Shown here one piece after another: positions 45,915-54,583 of a DNA stretch of 64,000 nt. A program made the translations under genes and the position numbers. Position 1 is the first letter of the stretch. Every line of letters starts with the position of its first letter. Under the pieces are notes generated by a model. The model ran no database searches and was not told the DNA's origin. It saw nothing but the letters and a program-made list of their open reading frames with translations. Where the stretch lies: contig CAJTEM010000003.1 in assembly GCA_910575255.1 (NCBI GenBank), forward strand, positions 1-64,000. The letters run 5' to 3'. The DNA comes from Lachnospiraceae bacterium. Lineage in GTDB: Bacteria > Bacillota > Clostridia > Lachnospirales > Lachnospiraceae.

Positions 45915-47111
45915 TCATCGGATCACCTGATCGCCATCCTTGGTGCAATAATGCTTTTGGACGTTTAAATGAGTCATCCATCCCTTGGTTTCCGATGTAC
46001 GGTATCGGCTGCCAACGCTGTCCCAGAGCCACTTAGGAGTCGGCCACAGACAGATCTCAGGATTAACCGCCTTGTAGAATTCTTCATCCACTCCGTTCTG
46101 ACCATGATGCGCCATCTGCACAATATCGGACTTCAGCGCCTCTGCGCCAGCCTCGGAAAGCAGACGCCGCCCGCCCTCCTCTGCCATATCGCCAAGGAAC
46201 AGAATCGACCTTCCGTTCACCCAGAGCTTGTACACAATCCCTGCATTATTCCCTTTATCACTGCCGGTCTCATAACGGTCGTTCATCACCTGAATCGTCA
46301 CATCGTCAACCTGGATCGTCTGTCCGCGGCCCACGGTGTGCAGCATCGTCTCTGGCAGTCCGGCAAAGCTCCCGATGATCGCATGAGCCATAGTCTGCTC
46401 TGCAGGATCATTAGCCGTATACCACTCCGGCGCCGCAAAGGAATAATAGATGCCATCAATCTGAATCCCTGACTGTATCCCGGCTGCCTCATCCTGCAGA
46501 ATCCGGTAAAGTGCCCCAGCATGGTCTCCGTGAGGATGGGTAATCAACCATGCCGCCACATGGCTTCCGCGTGCCTGGATCTGACTGCGGAGAGCATCTC
46601 CATCTTCTCCCAGTCCCCCGTCTATCACAATCAGACTCCCCTGGCTTGTCTGTAGAATCGCGGAGAGTATCTGGCTGTCACCCTGAGAACGAAACATGGT
46701 CAGTGTTGCTCCGCCTAAGACAGCTTCCTGTGGCTGCACCTCCTTCTCACCCTCTGTCACAATATTCCCGTATATCGAAGGACCGGAAGTGCCTCGCGAA
46801 TTGCCTTGCCCTGCCACAATCGTACCGCTTTTCTGGCTCTGGGAAGAGGGATTCGATGTCGGACTCATCTGGCCTGCCCCAACTACCGCACTGCTGCTCT
46901 TGCCTGCCTCCGACGGACTTCCCGCCTGTTCGGGAGGCTGCAGACGTGCCACCTCAGCTGCCACAAATTCCGTCAGCATAAATCCGCTCTTCTTTACCGG
47001 AAGTCCCTCTGCCGCTGTTGGATCCGTCCCTGGCGTACTCATCACTGCTGCTGCAAAAAGCCCGGTTAGAAACATTTTGCCAAGCCAGTGCTTCTCTCTT
47101 TTCTGTCTCAT
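45915..47111 (-). CDS. Secreted metallo-beta-lactamase-fold protein (ComEC-C-like)
   Basis: A 398-aa protein with an N-terminal signal or anchor segment (about 10-28), a Ser/Gly/Pro-rich linker (about 55-115) and an MBL domain (about 135-398). Zinc ligands are in THPHGDHAG, a later LFLGDMAEEG and MAHHGQNGV. This matches the extracellular nuclease/hydrolase-like domain of ComEC and related clostridial secreted proteins. No ComEC membrane channel is attached. It is divergent from the BCCT transporter. Confidence 0.85.
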   Translation of the reverse strand: MRQKREKHWLGKMFLTGLFAAAVMSTPGTDPTAAEGLPVKKSGFMLTEFVAAEVARLQPPEQAGSPSEAGKSSSAVVGAGQMSPTSNPSSQSQKSGTIVAGQGNSRGTSGPSIYGNIVTEGEKEVQPQEAVLGGATLTMFRSQGDSQILSAILQTSQGSLIVIDGGLGEDGDALRSQIQARGSHVAAWLITHPHGDHAGALYRILQDEAAGIQSGIQIDGIYYSFAAPEWYTANDPAEQTMAHAIIGSFAGLPETMLHTVGRGQTIQVDDVTIQVMNDRYETGSDKGNNAGIVYKLWVNGRSILFLGDMAEEGGRRLLSEAGAEALKSDIVQMAHHGQNGVDEEFYKAVNPEICLWPTPKWLWDSVGSRYRTSETKGWMTHLNVQKHYCTKDGDQVIR

Positions 47112-47241
47112 AATTATCTGCCTCTCTCTCGTTATTAGTACAACCGTTATTTTACCAAAGACCAGAATCTTTTGGTAGCACCTTTATAGAATCGTCAGAA
47201 AATCGTTATAATTAATATTGCCCTTATTTCGAATTTTTTAC

Positions 47242-47270
47242 TTGCTTTTTTTATCCATCAGTGATATCAT
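47242..47270 (+). promoter_or_regulatory. Promoter of the BCCT transporter gene
   Basis: TTGCTT (47242-47247) and TATCAT (47265-47270) with a 17-bp spacer, about 85 bases upstream of the ATG. Confidence 0.6.
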
Positions 47271-47355
47271 CTGTTCAATAGTTTTAATTTTTTTATATTT
47301 TTGAACACCAGCCATTTATAAATTCATTCTATTGCATAACCGGAGGATATCTATT

Positions 47356-48909
47356 ATGAAAAACCAGAATTTGCCCAAAAGTTCCCTGCTAACACAGCTG
47401 GATCTGTTCACAACTGTGATTCCTTTTCTTTGTATTGCTGCTGTATGCCTGTCATTTATTCTCTCACCCGACGCTTCTTCCCGGATTCTGGAATCCGTCC
47501 GTTCCTTTCTCGGTGATGAGATGGGCAGCTATTATCTGATCCTTGGGCTGGGTATATTTCTTTGTTCTCTGTACCTGGCCTTTTCCCGATATGGCAGTAT
47601 CCGTCTGGGCGACAGCGAAAAGCCCCAGTATTCGCCATTCCGCTGGGGTTCCATGATGTTTACCGCCGGTCTTGCGGCCGATATTCTGTTCTACTCCTGC
47701 TGTGAATGGCTGATCTATGCCTCTGACCCCCATGTGACCGGAATGGGCCCCATTCAGGACTGGGCTGCCACCTACCCTCTCTTCCACTGGGGGCCGATTC
47801 CCTGGGGCTTTTACCTGGTGCTGGCCGTTGCCTTCGGCTTCATGCTCCATGTCCGTCAGCGTCAGAAGCAGAAATATTCCGAGGCCTGCCGGGCACTGCT
47901 GGGCAACCGGGTAGACGGCTGGGCCGGACGCCTGATCGATCTGACCGCCGTATTCGCCCTGCTCGCCGGCACTGCCACCACTTTCTCTCTGGCTACCCCG
48001 CTTCTTTCCATGGCAATCAGCCGTGTAACCGGTATCGCCGCAACCACTGCCCTGACGATCGTTATCCTGGTTGTGGTATGCTTTATCTATACCTGCTCCG
48101 TGTATTTCGGTATGAAGGGAATCCAGCGTTCTGCCGCCTGTTGCAGCTATCTGTTCTTTCTGCTGCTGGCCTATGTGTTTTTCTTCGGCGGGGAAAGCCG
48201 CTTTATCATTGAAACCGGAATCACATCTCTTGGCCTTTTAACACAGAATTTTATCGGACTCTCCACCTGGACCGATTCCCTGAGAACCACCTCCTTCCCC
48301 CAGGCAATGACCATCTTCTACTGGGCCTACTGGATGGTATGGTGTGTGGCTGCGCCGTTTTTCATCGGCGCCATCAGTAAAGGGCGCACCATCCGGCAGA
48401 CGATCCTTGGCGGCTACTTCTGGGGCCTGTCCGGCACCTTCACCTCCTTCATCATCCTGGGGAACTACGGACTGGGACTGCAGATGCACGGACGGCTCGA
48501 TTCTCTGAGCACCTATGCTGCTGCCGGAGGGAGCAACACGGCCCTTTACACTGCCATTATCACAATCTTAGAGCAGCTTCCGTTGTCCGGCCCGGTGATG
48601 CTTCTTCTGGTGCTGTGTATGATTACCTTTTACTCTACCTCCTTTGATTCCATCACCCTGGTAGCTGCCTCCTACTCCTGTCGGGAACTGAACTATGATC
48701 AGGATCCGGACCGCCGCATCAAGCTGTTCTGGGCAGTCTTTCTGATCCTGCTGCCGATCGCCCTGATTTTTTCCGAAAAATCCATGGCGAATCTGCAGTC
48801 CGTATCCATCATTGCCGCCTTCCCGGTAGGAATCATCATGCTTCTGATTATTGCCAGCTTTTTTAAAGATGCGAATGAATATCTGGCTGCAGAGAAACCA
48901 AAGGATTGA
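47356..48909 (+). CDS. BCCT-family (betaine/carnitine/choline) transporter
   Basis: A 517-aa membrane protein with twelve expected helices. FTAGLAADILFYSCCEWLIY and AYWMVWCVAAPFFIGAISKGRT are typical BCCT regions, the aromatic substrate box lying in the first and in the tryptophan-rich helix 8. It imports quaternary amines such as glycine betaine or carnitine with Na+ or by exchange. GGAGG lies 9 bases before the ATG at 47356. Its stop codon directly abuts that of the convergent CcdA-TlpA gene. Confidence 0.92.
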   Translation: MKNQNLPKSSLLTQLDLFTTVIPFLCIAAVCLSFILSPDASSRILESVRSFLGDEMGSYYLILGLGIFLCSLYLAFSRYGSIRLGDSEKPQYSPFRWGSMMFTAGLAADILFYSCCEWLIYASDPHVTGMGPIQDWAATYPLFHWGPIPWGFYLVLAVAFGFMLHVRQRQKQKYSEACRALLGNRVDGWAGRLIDLTAVFALLAGTATTFSLATPLLSMAISRVTGIAATTALTIVILVVVCFIYTCSVYFGMKGIQRSAACCSYLFFLLLAYVFFFGGESRFIIETGITSLGLLTQNFIGLSTWTDSLRTTSFPQAMTIFYWAYWMVWCVAAPFFIGAISKGRTIRQTILGGYFWGLSGTFTSFIILGNYGLGLQMHGRLDSLSTYAAAGGSNTALYTAIITILEQLPLSGPVMLLLVLCMITFYSTSFDSITLVAASYSCRELNYDQDPDRRIKLFWAVFLILLPIALIFSEKSMANLQSVSIIAAFPVGIIMLLIIASFFKDANEYLAAEKPKD

Positions 48910-50316
48910 TTATTGCCTCTTTCCCTCCATGGTCTGGCGGATGATGCTCTCCATCATCTCCATAGTCAGCTGACCGCTGATATATCCGAAGACATTCCCG
49001 TCCCGGTCAATCATAAAGGTGGTCGGGAATGCCCGGATTCCATAGCTGTAAAACAGATCTCCTTCTGTATCCATCAGGACAGGATAAGTGTAGCCGTTTT
49101 CCTCCAGAAAGGCCCGGATTCCTTCCTCATCCTGTTCCTGCCCCATCCCGGGAGCCGCCACACCAAGTACGATTAATGCCTCCTCCCCCTCCTGGCTGTA
49201 TTCCTCATGCAGCTTCTGGATATCCGGCATCTCGGCCCGGCAAGGCGGACACCAGGTTGCCCAGAAATTCAAAAAAATGGTCTTTCCCTTATAATCCTCC
49301 AGCGTATGAGTGTTTCCATATTGATCCTGCAGCCGGAAATCTATGGCAGGAGGCATTGTATTCTCAGAGGATTCGGACTCTGCTTCGGAAATGCTCTCAT
49401 TTTCAATGTCTTTCTGTTCCGTCTCAGCCCTCTTTGTCCCCTCTGATTTCGTTTCTGATTCTTCTGTCCCTGCTGATTTTGTTCCTGACGGCTTTGCTCC
49501 TCCTGGCCTTGTTTCTGATGGTATGTCCGAAGCTGCATCACCATGCTCCGCCCTTTTCCCTTCCTCCTGCTCTGCAGGCGCCGGGGAAAGGCCGGACAGA
49601 TATCCGCTCACCTCATTCATTTTCCCGGTCACCATCAAAAATCCCATAAGAATCAGCAATACTCCGCCGATCTTCACGGTATACTGAACCACATTCCGAT
49701 ACTTCTTAAACAGTTCCAACAGTGAGGTGGTAAAAAATCCCACTGCCAGAAAAGGCAGCACAAACCCCAAAGTATAGACTCCTGTCAACAGAAGACCTGC
49801 TGTCTTTGTGCCAGCCGACGCTGCCATCAGAAGCACGCCGGTCAGTGCCGGTCCCACACAGGGAGTCCAGGCAAAGCTAAAGGTAAATCCCATCAGCAAT
49901 GCCGTGAAAGGTGACATCACCAGCTGATCGATACGAAACGGCAGCCGGTGCTCCTGTCCCAGAACCCTGGATGCTCCGAAAAACCCCAGCTGGTAAAGTC
50001 CGAACAACATCACCAGGACTCCTCCCACCCGGGCAAACCACTCCTGTCCGGAGTGGAAAAAGGTCCCCACTGCTGTCATTCCCATCCCCAGCAGGAAGAA
50101 TGCAAAGCTGACGCCGATTACAAAGCACAACGTATGAACCAGAACCTTGCCCTGATCATAGCGGATCCTTCCGTCTTCCCCCCGTTCTCCCGTCCCGCCT
50201 GACAGATATCCGATATAGAGCGGAAGCAGAGGCAGAACACAGGGAGAAAAAAAGCTGAGAAGCCCCTGAAAAAACACAGTAAATGCCGATACCCCGGCTT
50301 CTAATGAAAATCCCAT
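48910..50316 (-). CDS. CcdA-TlpA fusion: thiol-disulfide relay protein
   Basis: A 468-aa protein. The N-terminal half (about residues 1-245) is a CcdA/DsbD-beta membrane domain with six helices and the cysteine-containing SFFSPCVLPLLPLY and FAWTPCVGPALTG motifs. A linker (about 250-325) is rich in Gly/Ser/Thr/Lys/Glu with ETKS/GTKS-like repeats. The C-terminal half is a TlpA-like thioredoxin with FWATWCPPCRAEMP and the cis-proline FPTTF. It should pass electrons from cytoplasmic thioredoxin to extracellular targets. It is 8 bases after larE. Confidence 0.93.
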   Translation of the reverse strand: MGFSLEAGVSAFTVFFQGLLSFFSPCVLPLLPLYIGYLSGGTGERGEDGRIRYDQGKVLVHTLCFVIGVSFAFFLLGMGMTAVGTFFHSGQEWFARVGGVLVMLFGLYQLGFFGASRVLGQEHRLPFRIDQLVMSPFTALLMGFTFSFAWTPCVGPALTGVLLMAASAGTKTAGLLLTGVYTLGFVLPFLAVGFFTTSLLELFKKYRNVVQYTVKIGGVLLILMGFLMVTGKMNEVSGYLSGLSPAPAEQEEGKRAEHGDAASDIPSETRPGGAKPSGTKSAGTEESETKSEGTKRAETEQKDIENESISEAESESSENTMPPAIDFRLQDQYGNTHTLEDYKGKTIFLNFWATWCPPCRAEMPDIQKLHEEYSQEGEEALIVLGVAAPGMGQEQDEEGIRAFLEENGYTYPVLMDTEGDLFYSYGIRAFPTTFMIDRDGNVFGYISGQLTMEMMESIIRQTMEGKRQ

Positions 50317-50324
50317 CCCTCAGA

Positions 50325-51185
50325 TCACTCCTTTCTCTCCTTCTCCTGTGCCAAAGCCGCTTTTTGCACAGGAAGATCCATACTTCCCGATCGAAATCCC
50401 CTCAGATCCAGCGTTACATAAGAAAATCCCAGAGACTCAAGCTTCTCTATAATCTCCTCCCGTCTTCTCATAACCTGCCAGAGCCTTGACTCATCTGCCT
50501 CCAGACGTACCACCTCTCCATGCAGACGCAATCGTATATTACCGGGAATCCTGCTTCGCAGGTACGCTTCCCCCTGTGCAATCCTCTCCAGTACCTCATA
50601 ATCCAGATCTTGTCCATAGGGAATCCTGGTTGCCATACAGGGCGTAGACGGCCTTGATGCCACGGATATCCCGCACAAGGAGGCGATTGCTTTCACCTCA
50701 GACTTCGTAATATGAAGTTCAGCCAGCGGACTCGCAATCCCCAGCTCCTTCAGTGCCTGAATCCCCGGGCGGTATACATACATATCATCCTCATTTGTCC
50801 CGTCCAGAATAACCTCGATCCCCCTCGCAGAGGCAAAATCCCTCAGGAACCGGAACAAATGACGCTTGCACAGATAGCAACGGTTTACCGGATTACTGCG
50901 AATCTCCTCCTGTTCCAGCTCATTCACAATAATGACCTCATGAATTCCCCCCAGCTCGCCTGCCACCCGTCTTGCAATCTCCAGATCACAGGACGGATGA
51001 AGACGGCTGTCAAAGGTCACCGCATATACCCGCCCTCCCTTTTTTGTCATCTCATCGACAGCTACCTTCAGCAGTAAACTCGAATCCACACCACCCGAAA
51101 ATGCCAGGCAGATATCCTGCCCTGCCAGATCACAAAAATACTGCTGCAGAGCAGCCAGCCCCTGCCTTGTATTATCTGTATTCAT
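50325..51185 (-). CDS. larE: LarE-type ATP-dependent sacrificial sulfur transferase
   Basis: A 286-aa PP-loop ATPase. AFSGGVDSSLLLK is the PP-loop and PSTPCMATRIPYG contains the cysteine whose sulfur is donated in LarE enzymes of the Lactobacillus type. LarE builds the nickel-pincer cofactor of lactate racemase; larA, larB and larC are not in the window. It sits 8 bases upstream of the CcdA-TlpA gene. Relatives of LarE with other sulfur-transfer roles exist, so the exact product is less sure than the family. Confidence 0.88.
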   Translation of the reverse strand: MNTDNTRQGLAALQQYFCDLAGQDICLAFSGGVDSSLLLKVAVDEMTKKGGRVYAVTFDSRLHPSCDLEIARRVAGELGGIHEVIIVNELEQEEIRSNPVNRCYLCKRHLFRFLRDFASARGIEVILDGTNEDDMYVYRPGIQALKELGIASPLAELHITKSEVKAIASLCGISVASRPSTPCMATRIPYGQDLDYEVLERIAQGEAYLRSRIPGNIRLRLHGEVVRLEADESRLWQVMRRREEIIEKLESLGFSYVTLDLRGFRSGSMDLPVQKAALAQEKERKE

Positions 51186-51275
51186 AAAATTCCTTCTCTC
51201 TTCCTTCCTCTTAATTATACCCGATTATTTCCCAATAACCAAGAGGGTAATGATCTACAGAGAATCATTGCCATT

Positions 51276-52400
51276 TTATTGTCTTTTGTAATACTCCAAC
51301 TGTCTCTTCAGTTCTGCAATCTCGTCTTCCTTTTCTTTCGCTTCCTGTATTGCCGCCTTCTTCTCCTTCTCCACTTCCTGTATCGCTGCCTTCTTCTCCC
51401 TCTCTGCTTCCTGTATTGCCGCCTCCTTTGCCTCTAGCAATGCGTCCTTCTCATCCAATTCCTTCTGCAATTCCTCTATCATATACTTAATCGTATTCTG
51501 ATCCAAAATCTTCAACGCTTCCGAAAACATCCCCAGCACCTCCTCCGGCCGTTGCCGCAGCATAGCGATCTCCTCATAAATCTCCTCCAGCCAGGGATAT
51601 TCCTCTATCAACTCCCCGGCCTCTCCCAAACTCTCCGTCGTCAGCAGAGACAGCCACGCGCTCTGCTCGCTCTTTATTTTAGAATACGGGAATTCCCGGA
51701 AAACGTCAAGCGCAATCAGAAAATATTCCTCCAAAAGTTCCAGGTTCAAACCAGTATCAAAAACCGTTTTTCCATGATGGAGATACACCGGAGATCTCTT
51801 GTGAAAAATCTTTGCACTCTTCTCAAAAAGTACAATCACATACACTTTCTTGATATCCCGATAGGTAAACATCTTGCCCTTCACCCCTTTTACCCTGGCA
51901 TACTGGCGCATGACCAGATCCGCGGAATAACACGAGATCCTCTCCGCCGGGAAGGCATACCCTTGCTTCTGGATCTCCACATTGATCAGGGATCCATCCT
52001 CCAACTCTCCCAGCAAATCCATGATCAATAACGTCCCGCCGTCAATCATGCTGTCTTCATTGGGCAGAAGACGAAGTACCCGGACGGTTACCCCCAGGAT
52101 ACTCGAAACCAGCCGTGACAGGCGGTCTGGGTGGATATCCGGATGGAAGATCCTCTTGAAGAAGGGATCATACGTCAACGGCAGGGATTTCTTCCCCTCG
52201 CAGAAGTCCAAAAACCGCTGCTTCCACTCCCCATTTAATGCCCGATAACCGTTATAAAGAAGAGGCGACTCCTCCAAAAGTCGAAGCGCCTCTTCCTCTG
52301 TTGCCGGCGCATATTCCCAACAGGATTTCCCGGACGTTTCACTTTGCGCCTTTAACTCCGCTGCTGGTTGTACATCTAACACCATACTTCCTTTTTCCAT
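51276..52400 (-). CDS. Rpn/YhgA-like PD-(D/E)XK nuclease family protein
   Basis: A 374-aa protein. The region about 75-280 has the family motifs DPFFKRIFHP, LDLLGELEDGSLINVEIQKQG (key residues D, E-x-Q) and YSADLVMRQYARV. This family is often annotated as a transposase-like or recombination-promoting nuclease. The last 75 residues form a coiled coil with three 11-residue repeats AAIQE-x-EKEKK. ATG at 52400 is chosen with GAGGAG 7 bases upstream. No inverted terminal repeats typical of an IS flank it. Confidence 0.87.
   Translation of the reverse strand: MEKGSMVLDVQPAAELKAQSETSGKSCWEYAPATEEEALRLLEESPLLYNGYRALNGEWKQRFLDFCEGKKSLPLTYDPFFKRIFHPDIHPDRLSRLVSSILGVTVRVLRLLPNEDSMIDGGTLLIMDLLGELEDGSLINVEIQKQGYAFPAERISCYSADLVMRQYARVKGVKGKMFTYRDIKKVYVIVLFEKSAKIFHKRSPVYLHHGKTVFDTGLNLELLEEYFLIALDVFREFPYSKIKSEQSAWLSLLTTESLGEAGELIEEYPWLEEIYEEIAMLRQRPEEVLGMFSEALKILDQNTIKYMIEELQKELDEKDALLEAKEAAIQEAEREKKAAIQEVEKEKKAAIQEAKEKEDEIAELKRQLEYYKRQ
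51341..51439 (-). repeat. Three 33-bp tandem repeats inside the Rpn-like gene
   Basis: Units at 51341-51373, 51374-51406 and 51407-51439 each begin CTTCCTGTAT on the plus strand and encode an 11-residue coiled-coil repeat. In-frame unit gain or loss would change coiled-coil length. Confidence 0.88.
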
Positions 52401-52481
52401 AGACAAACTCCTCCCTGAATATAATTAAAATTTGGAACATGTGGTGAGAACTCACCAGAATCTTGATGATAAGATAGAACA

Positions 52482-52510
52482 AGCATAACACATCTCAGAT
52501 ATATATTCAA
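52482..52510 (-). promoter_or_regulatory. Promoter candidate for the Rpn-like gene
   Basis: On the minus strand TTGAAT (52505-52510) and TATGCT (52482-52487) are separated by 17 bp. Confidence 0.5.
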
Positions 52511-52568
52511 GTGTCTGCGAAAAAAAGCAAAAAAGCACGAAAACCTCGATTACTTCGCTATTTTTCAT

Positions 52569-52607
52569 GGGCAATATCAGTCAAGTGTTCCAGAAAGGTA
52601 TGCCAGA
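52569..52607. repeat. Degenerate palindromic-family fragment
   Basis: GGGCAATATCAGTCAA and CCAGAAAGGTATGCC correspond to the left half of the element at 43902 (GGGCAATGTCAGTAAA, CCGAAAGGTACGCC). Confidence 0.55.
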
Positions 52608-52651
52608 AAGCAATTTTCAAACACGCACCTCAAAACTGCCCACATCATAAT

Positions 52652-52682
52652 GAGTTGCCCGACAAATGGACAACTCACCGAA
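52652..52682 (-). terminator. Hairpin after the pilus operon
   Basis: On the minus strand TGAGTTGTCC and GGGCAACTCA pair (10 bp with one wobble) around a 7-nt loop, about 60 bases after the last sortase stop. No long T-run follows, so termination is only probable. Confidence 0.5.
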
Positions 52683-52744
52683 TGCTTACTCTCAATTTTA
52701 TCTTCCCCATAAGCTCCGCCCGCAGCCTTCCGACCGCCTCCGTT

Positions 52745-53569
52745 TCACCGCGTCCTGCGCGCCGCCACCACAAACCTCCCGTTCTTCGTGTGATAGCTGC
52801 ACGTAGACAGCATCAGAAACTGATCCCCATACTCCGGCCGGATTCCCGTATCATACAGCGCCGCCGCCTCTGCCTGCTCCGCAAACTCCCCGAAGCTCTC
52901 CTCCGTCAGGTCCCCCACATACTCATAATAGCGGAAGCCCTCCTCATTTTCATACAGCAGACGCGTCCGGAAAGCCGCAAATACCTCGTACTCCCGCTCC
53001 TCCTCCACCGTGCTGAAACGGATCACCGGATGCTCCCTCCAGTAATCCCTGTCCGCATACTCATCCAGTGCCCCGAAAATGGTATCGTTCTTCATGTTAT
53101 GTCCATAGATGATCATTCCCTGGCTGTCCACATTGCAGTGATCCCCGATAAACGGCGTCCCGCTGACCGATTCCTTCCCATAGAAATCACGGCGGATATA
53201 ATACTGCACATCTTCCGGGGTATACATCACCGGATAATCAATGACCGTCCGGTCGATCTTCAGCCACCCGGCAAAATCCGGATTCTGCCCCGCAATCACC
53301 GCATAGCGGCTCTGCTTTGCCTGATCCCCGGATTCCTTTCCGTCCGTTCCCGTCAGGCCGGACTCCGCCGCCCCTTCATGCTCCACCAGCTTCGCAAGCT
53401 CCAGAAAGGTATCATTCTCCTGCCGGGACTGATGCACGGTTCTCCAGACATGAAACGCCGAAAATGCCAATATTACTGTGCAAAATGTCACCAACCCCCA
53501 CCATACCCGTTTTTTCCAGACAGAACCCTCTGCCGCTTCCTGCTCCCTCGGTTCCTCCCATTTTTTCAT
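52745..53569 (-). CDS. Class B sortase (second sortase of the pilus locus)
   Basis: A 274-aa membrane-anchored transpeptidase. It has an N-terminal cytoplasmic tail, one membrane helix (about residues 21-40), then a class B sortase domain with His157 (YGHNMKND), Cys257 (MLSTCSY) and Arg265 (NGRFVV). It joins sorting-signal proteins to a lysine or to the peptidoglycan bridge on the cell surface. As last gene of the locus, after the LPQTG pilin, it may handle wall anchoring of that subunit. This division of labour is inference. Confidence 0.92.
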   Translation of the reverse strand: MKKWEEPREQEAAEGSVWKKRVWWGLVTFCTVILAFSAFHVWRTVHQSRQENDTFLELAKLVEHEGAAESGLTGTDGKESGDQAKQSRYAVIAGQNPDFAGWLKIDRTVIDYPVMYTPEDVQYYIRRDFYGKESVSGTPFIGDHCNVDSQGMIIYGHNMKNDTIFGALDEYADRDYWREHPVIRFSTVEEEREYEVFAAFRTRLLYENEEGFRYYEYVGDLTEESFGEFAEQAEAAALYDTGIRPEYGDQFLMLSTCSYHTKNGRFVVAARRTR

Positions 53570-53654
53570 CTTCGCACCTCGTTCCTCCCGCCCAGAAAAG
53601 GCAGGACTGCCCCTCCCAGGGTATCCCGCCTTTTTTGTTTCTTGTTTCGTCCTC

Positions 53655-54434
53655 TTAAGCCAGCCGCTTCCTCACGGCCACCAGCCCGGTCAGGCCACAG
53701 CCGGAAAGAGCCATCAGCAGAATCCAAAGCCCCAGGCTTGTGGTATCCCCGGTCTGCGGCAGCATTGCCAGCGGCACCATGGCATCCAATATCGTCTCCG
53801 GGATCATGTCCGAGATCCCCGGGAATCCGTCCGCCAACGGCGTGGTCTCATCCCCGATTTCTGTCAGGCCGTCCCCCTCGACTCCGGGGCCGCCGGTGGA
53901 ACCGCCTCCGCCGCTGGTTCCGCCTCCGCCGCCCCCACCGCCGCCTCCGCCACCGGAGGGCCTGGTGTACTGGTTCGTAAAGGTAAGGCCGTCAACCTTC
54001 TGCGATTCCCCGACCGCCTCATTGTAAGCCAGAATCAGGGACGACAGCTGGTCATTCTCATCCCGCAGAACCCGGACTGTAATCCGGTAAACACTCTCGT
54101 CAAACACAAAATACTGGGCCGCCTCAGAATTCTGGCGAACCTCGTATTGGTAATCTCCAGGCGCCTCATATACGATAGGCCCGAAAGATACCTGCCCGGC
54201 GCCGGTCATGGTAAGCTCCGTTTCCTCCGGCATCGGGGCCTGGGGAGTCACCCCTTCCAACTGAAGCCGATACTGCTGATCCTCCGGTACCCGCGTCCCG
54301 CTCACCTCAATCTGAACCGGAATCGACACGGAACAAGGCTCTGCAGCATAAGCCATTGTCGGAACCGCCAAAACCGCAAGCACGGCCGGAACCAGTGCAT
54401 GAAATAACAAATTCCTCAATTTCTTACAGGTCAT
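53655..54434 (-). CDS. Small LPQTG pilin (FctB/basal-type subunit)
   Basis: A 259-aa surface protein: signal peptide (1-30, ending AYAAEP), one FctA/Spy0128-like beta domain (about 35-157, with YQYEVRQ and ending TFTNQY), a Gly/Ser linker with twelve consecutive Gly (161-172), then the sorting signal LPQTG (225-229), a hydrophobic stretch and the tail RKRLA. ATG at 54434 has AAGGAGGTG 7 bases upstream. Its LPXTG motif differs from the TPTG of the other two subunits, which fits a wall-linked basal pilin. It is flanked by the two sortase genes. Confidence 0.88.
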   Translation of the reverse strand: MTCKKLRNLLFHALVPAVLAVLAVPTMAYAAEPCSVSIPVQIEVSGTRVPEDQQYRLQLEGVTPQAPMPEETELTMTGAGQVSFGPIVYEAPGDYQYEVRQNSEAAQYFVFDESVYRITVRVLRDENDQLSSLILAYNEAVGESQKVDGLTFTNQYTRPSGGGGGGGGGGGGTSGGGGSTGGPGVEGDGLTEIGDETTPLADGFPGISDMIPETILDAMVPLAMLPQTGDTTSLGLWILLMALSGCGLTGLVAVRKRLA

Positions 54435-54583
54435 TCCGCCACACCTCCTTCTTGATAACCGCTCCAATGACCCCGGAACGGTTATGGCATCCGCCCATGA
54501 AAATCGCTGCGTGATAGGGCGGATGCCCGCTGCCACAACGTATTACTACGGTCAGCGCGGTAAACGCGCAGCCCTGTCTGGAC

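Larger units (their letters stand above)
52407..52744. other. Intergenic region between Rpn-like gene and pilus locus
   Basis: 338 bp without a gene. It contains a small perfect hairpin GGTGAG-AA-CTCACC near 52442-52456, a promoter-like pair for the Rpn-like gene (52482-52510), a degenerate palindrome-family copy (52569-52607) and a hairpin at about 52660-52690 after the last sortase gene. Confidence 0.65.

Noticed and set aside
51276-52400. Insertion sequence called on the basis of the Rpn/transposase-like product
   Set aside because: No terminal inverted repeats or target duplications were seen around the gene; the family is often mislabelled as transposase.
52511-53980. 489-aa plus-strand open frame
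   Set aside because: Antisense to the second sortase and the small pilin; Arg/Pro-rich composition typical of a shadow frame in GC-rich DNA.
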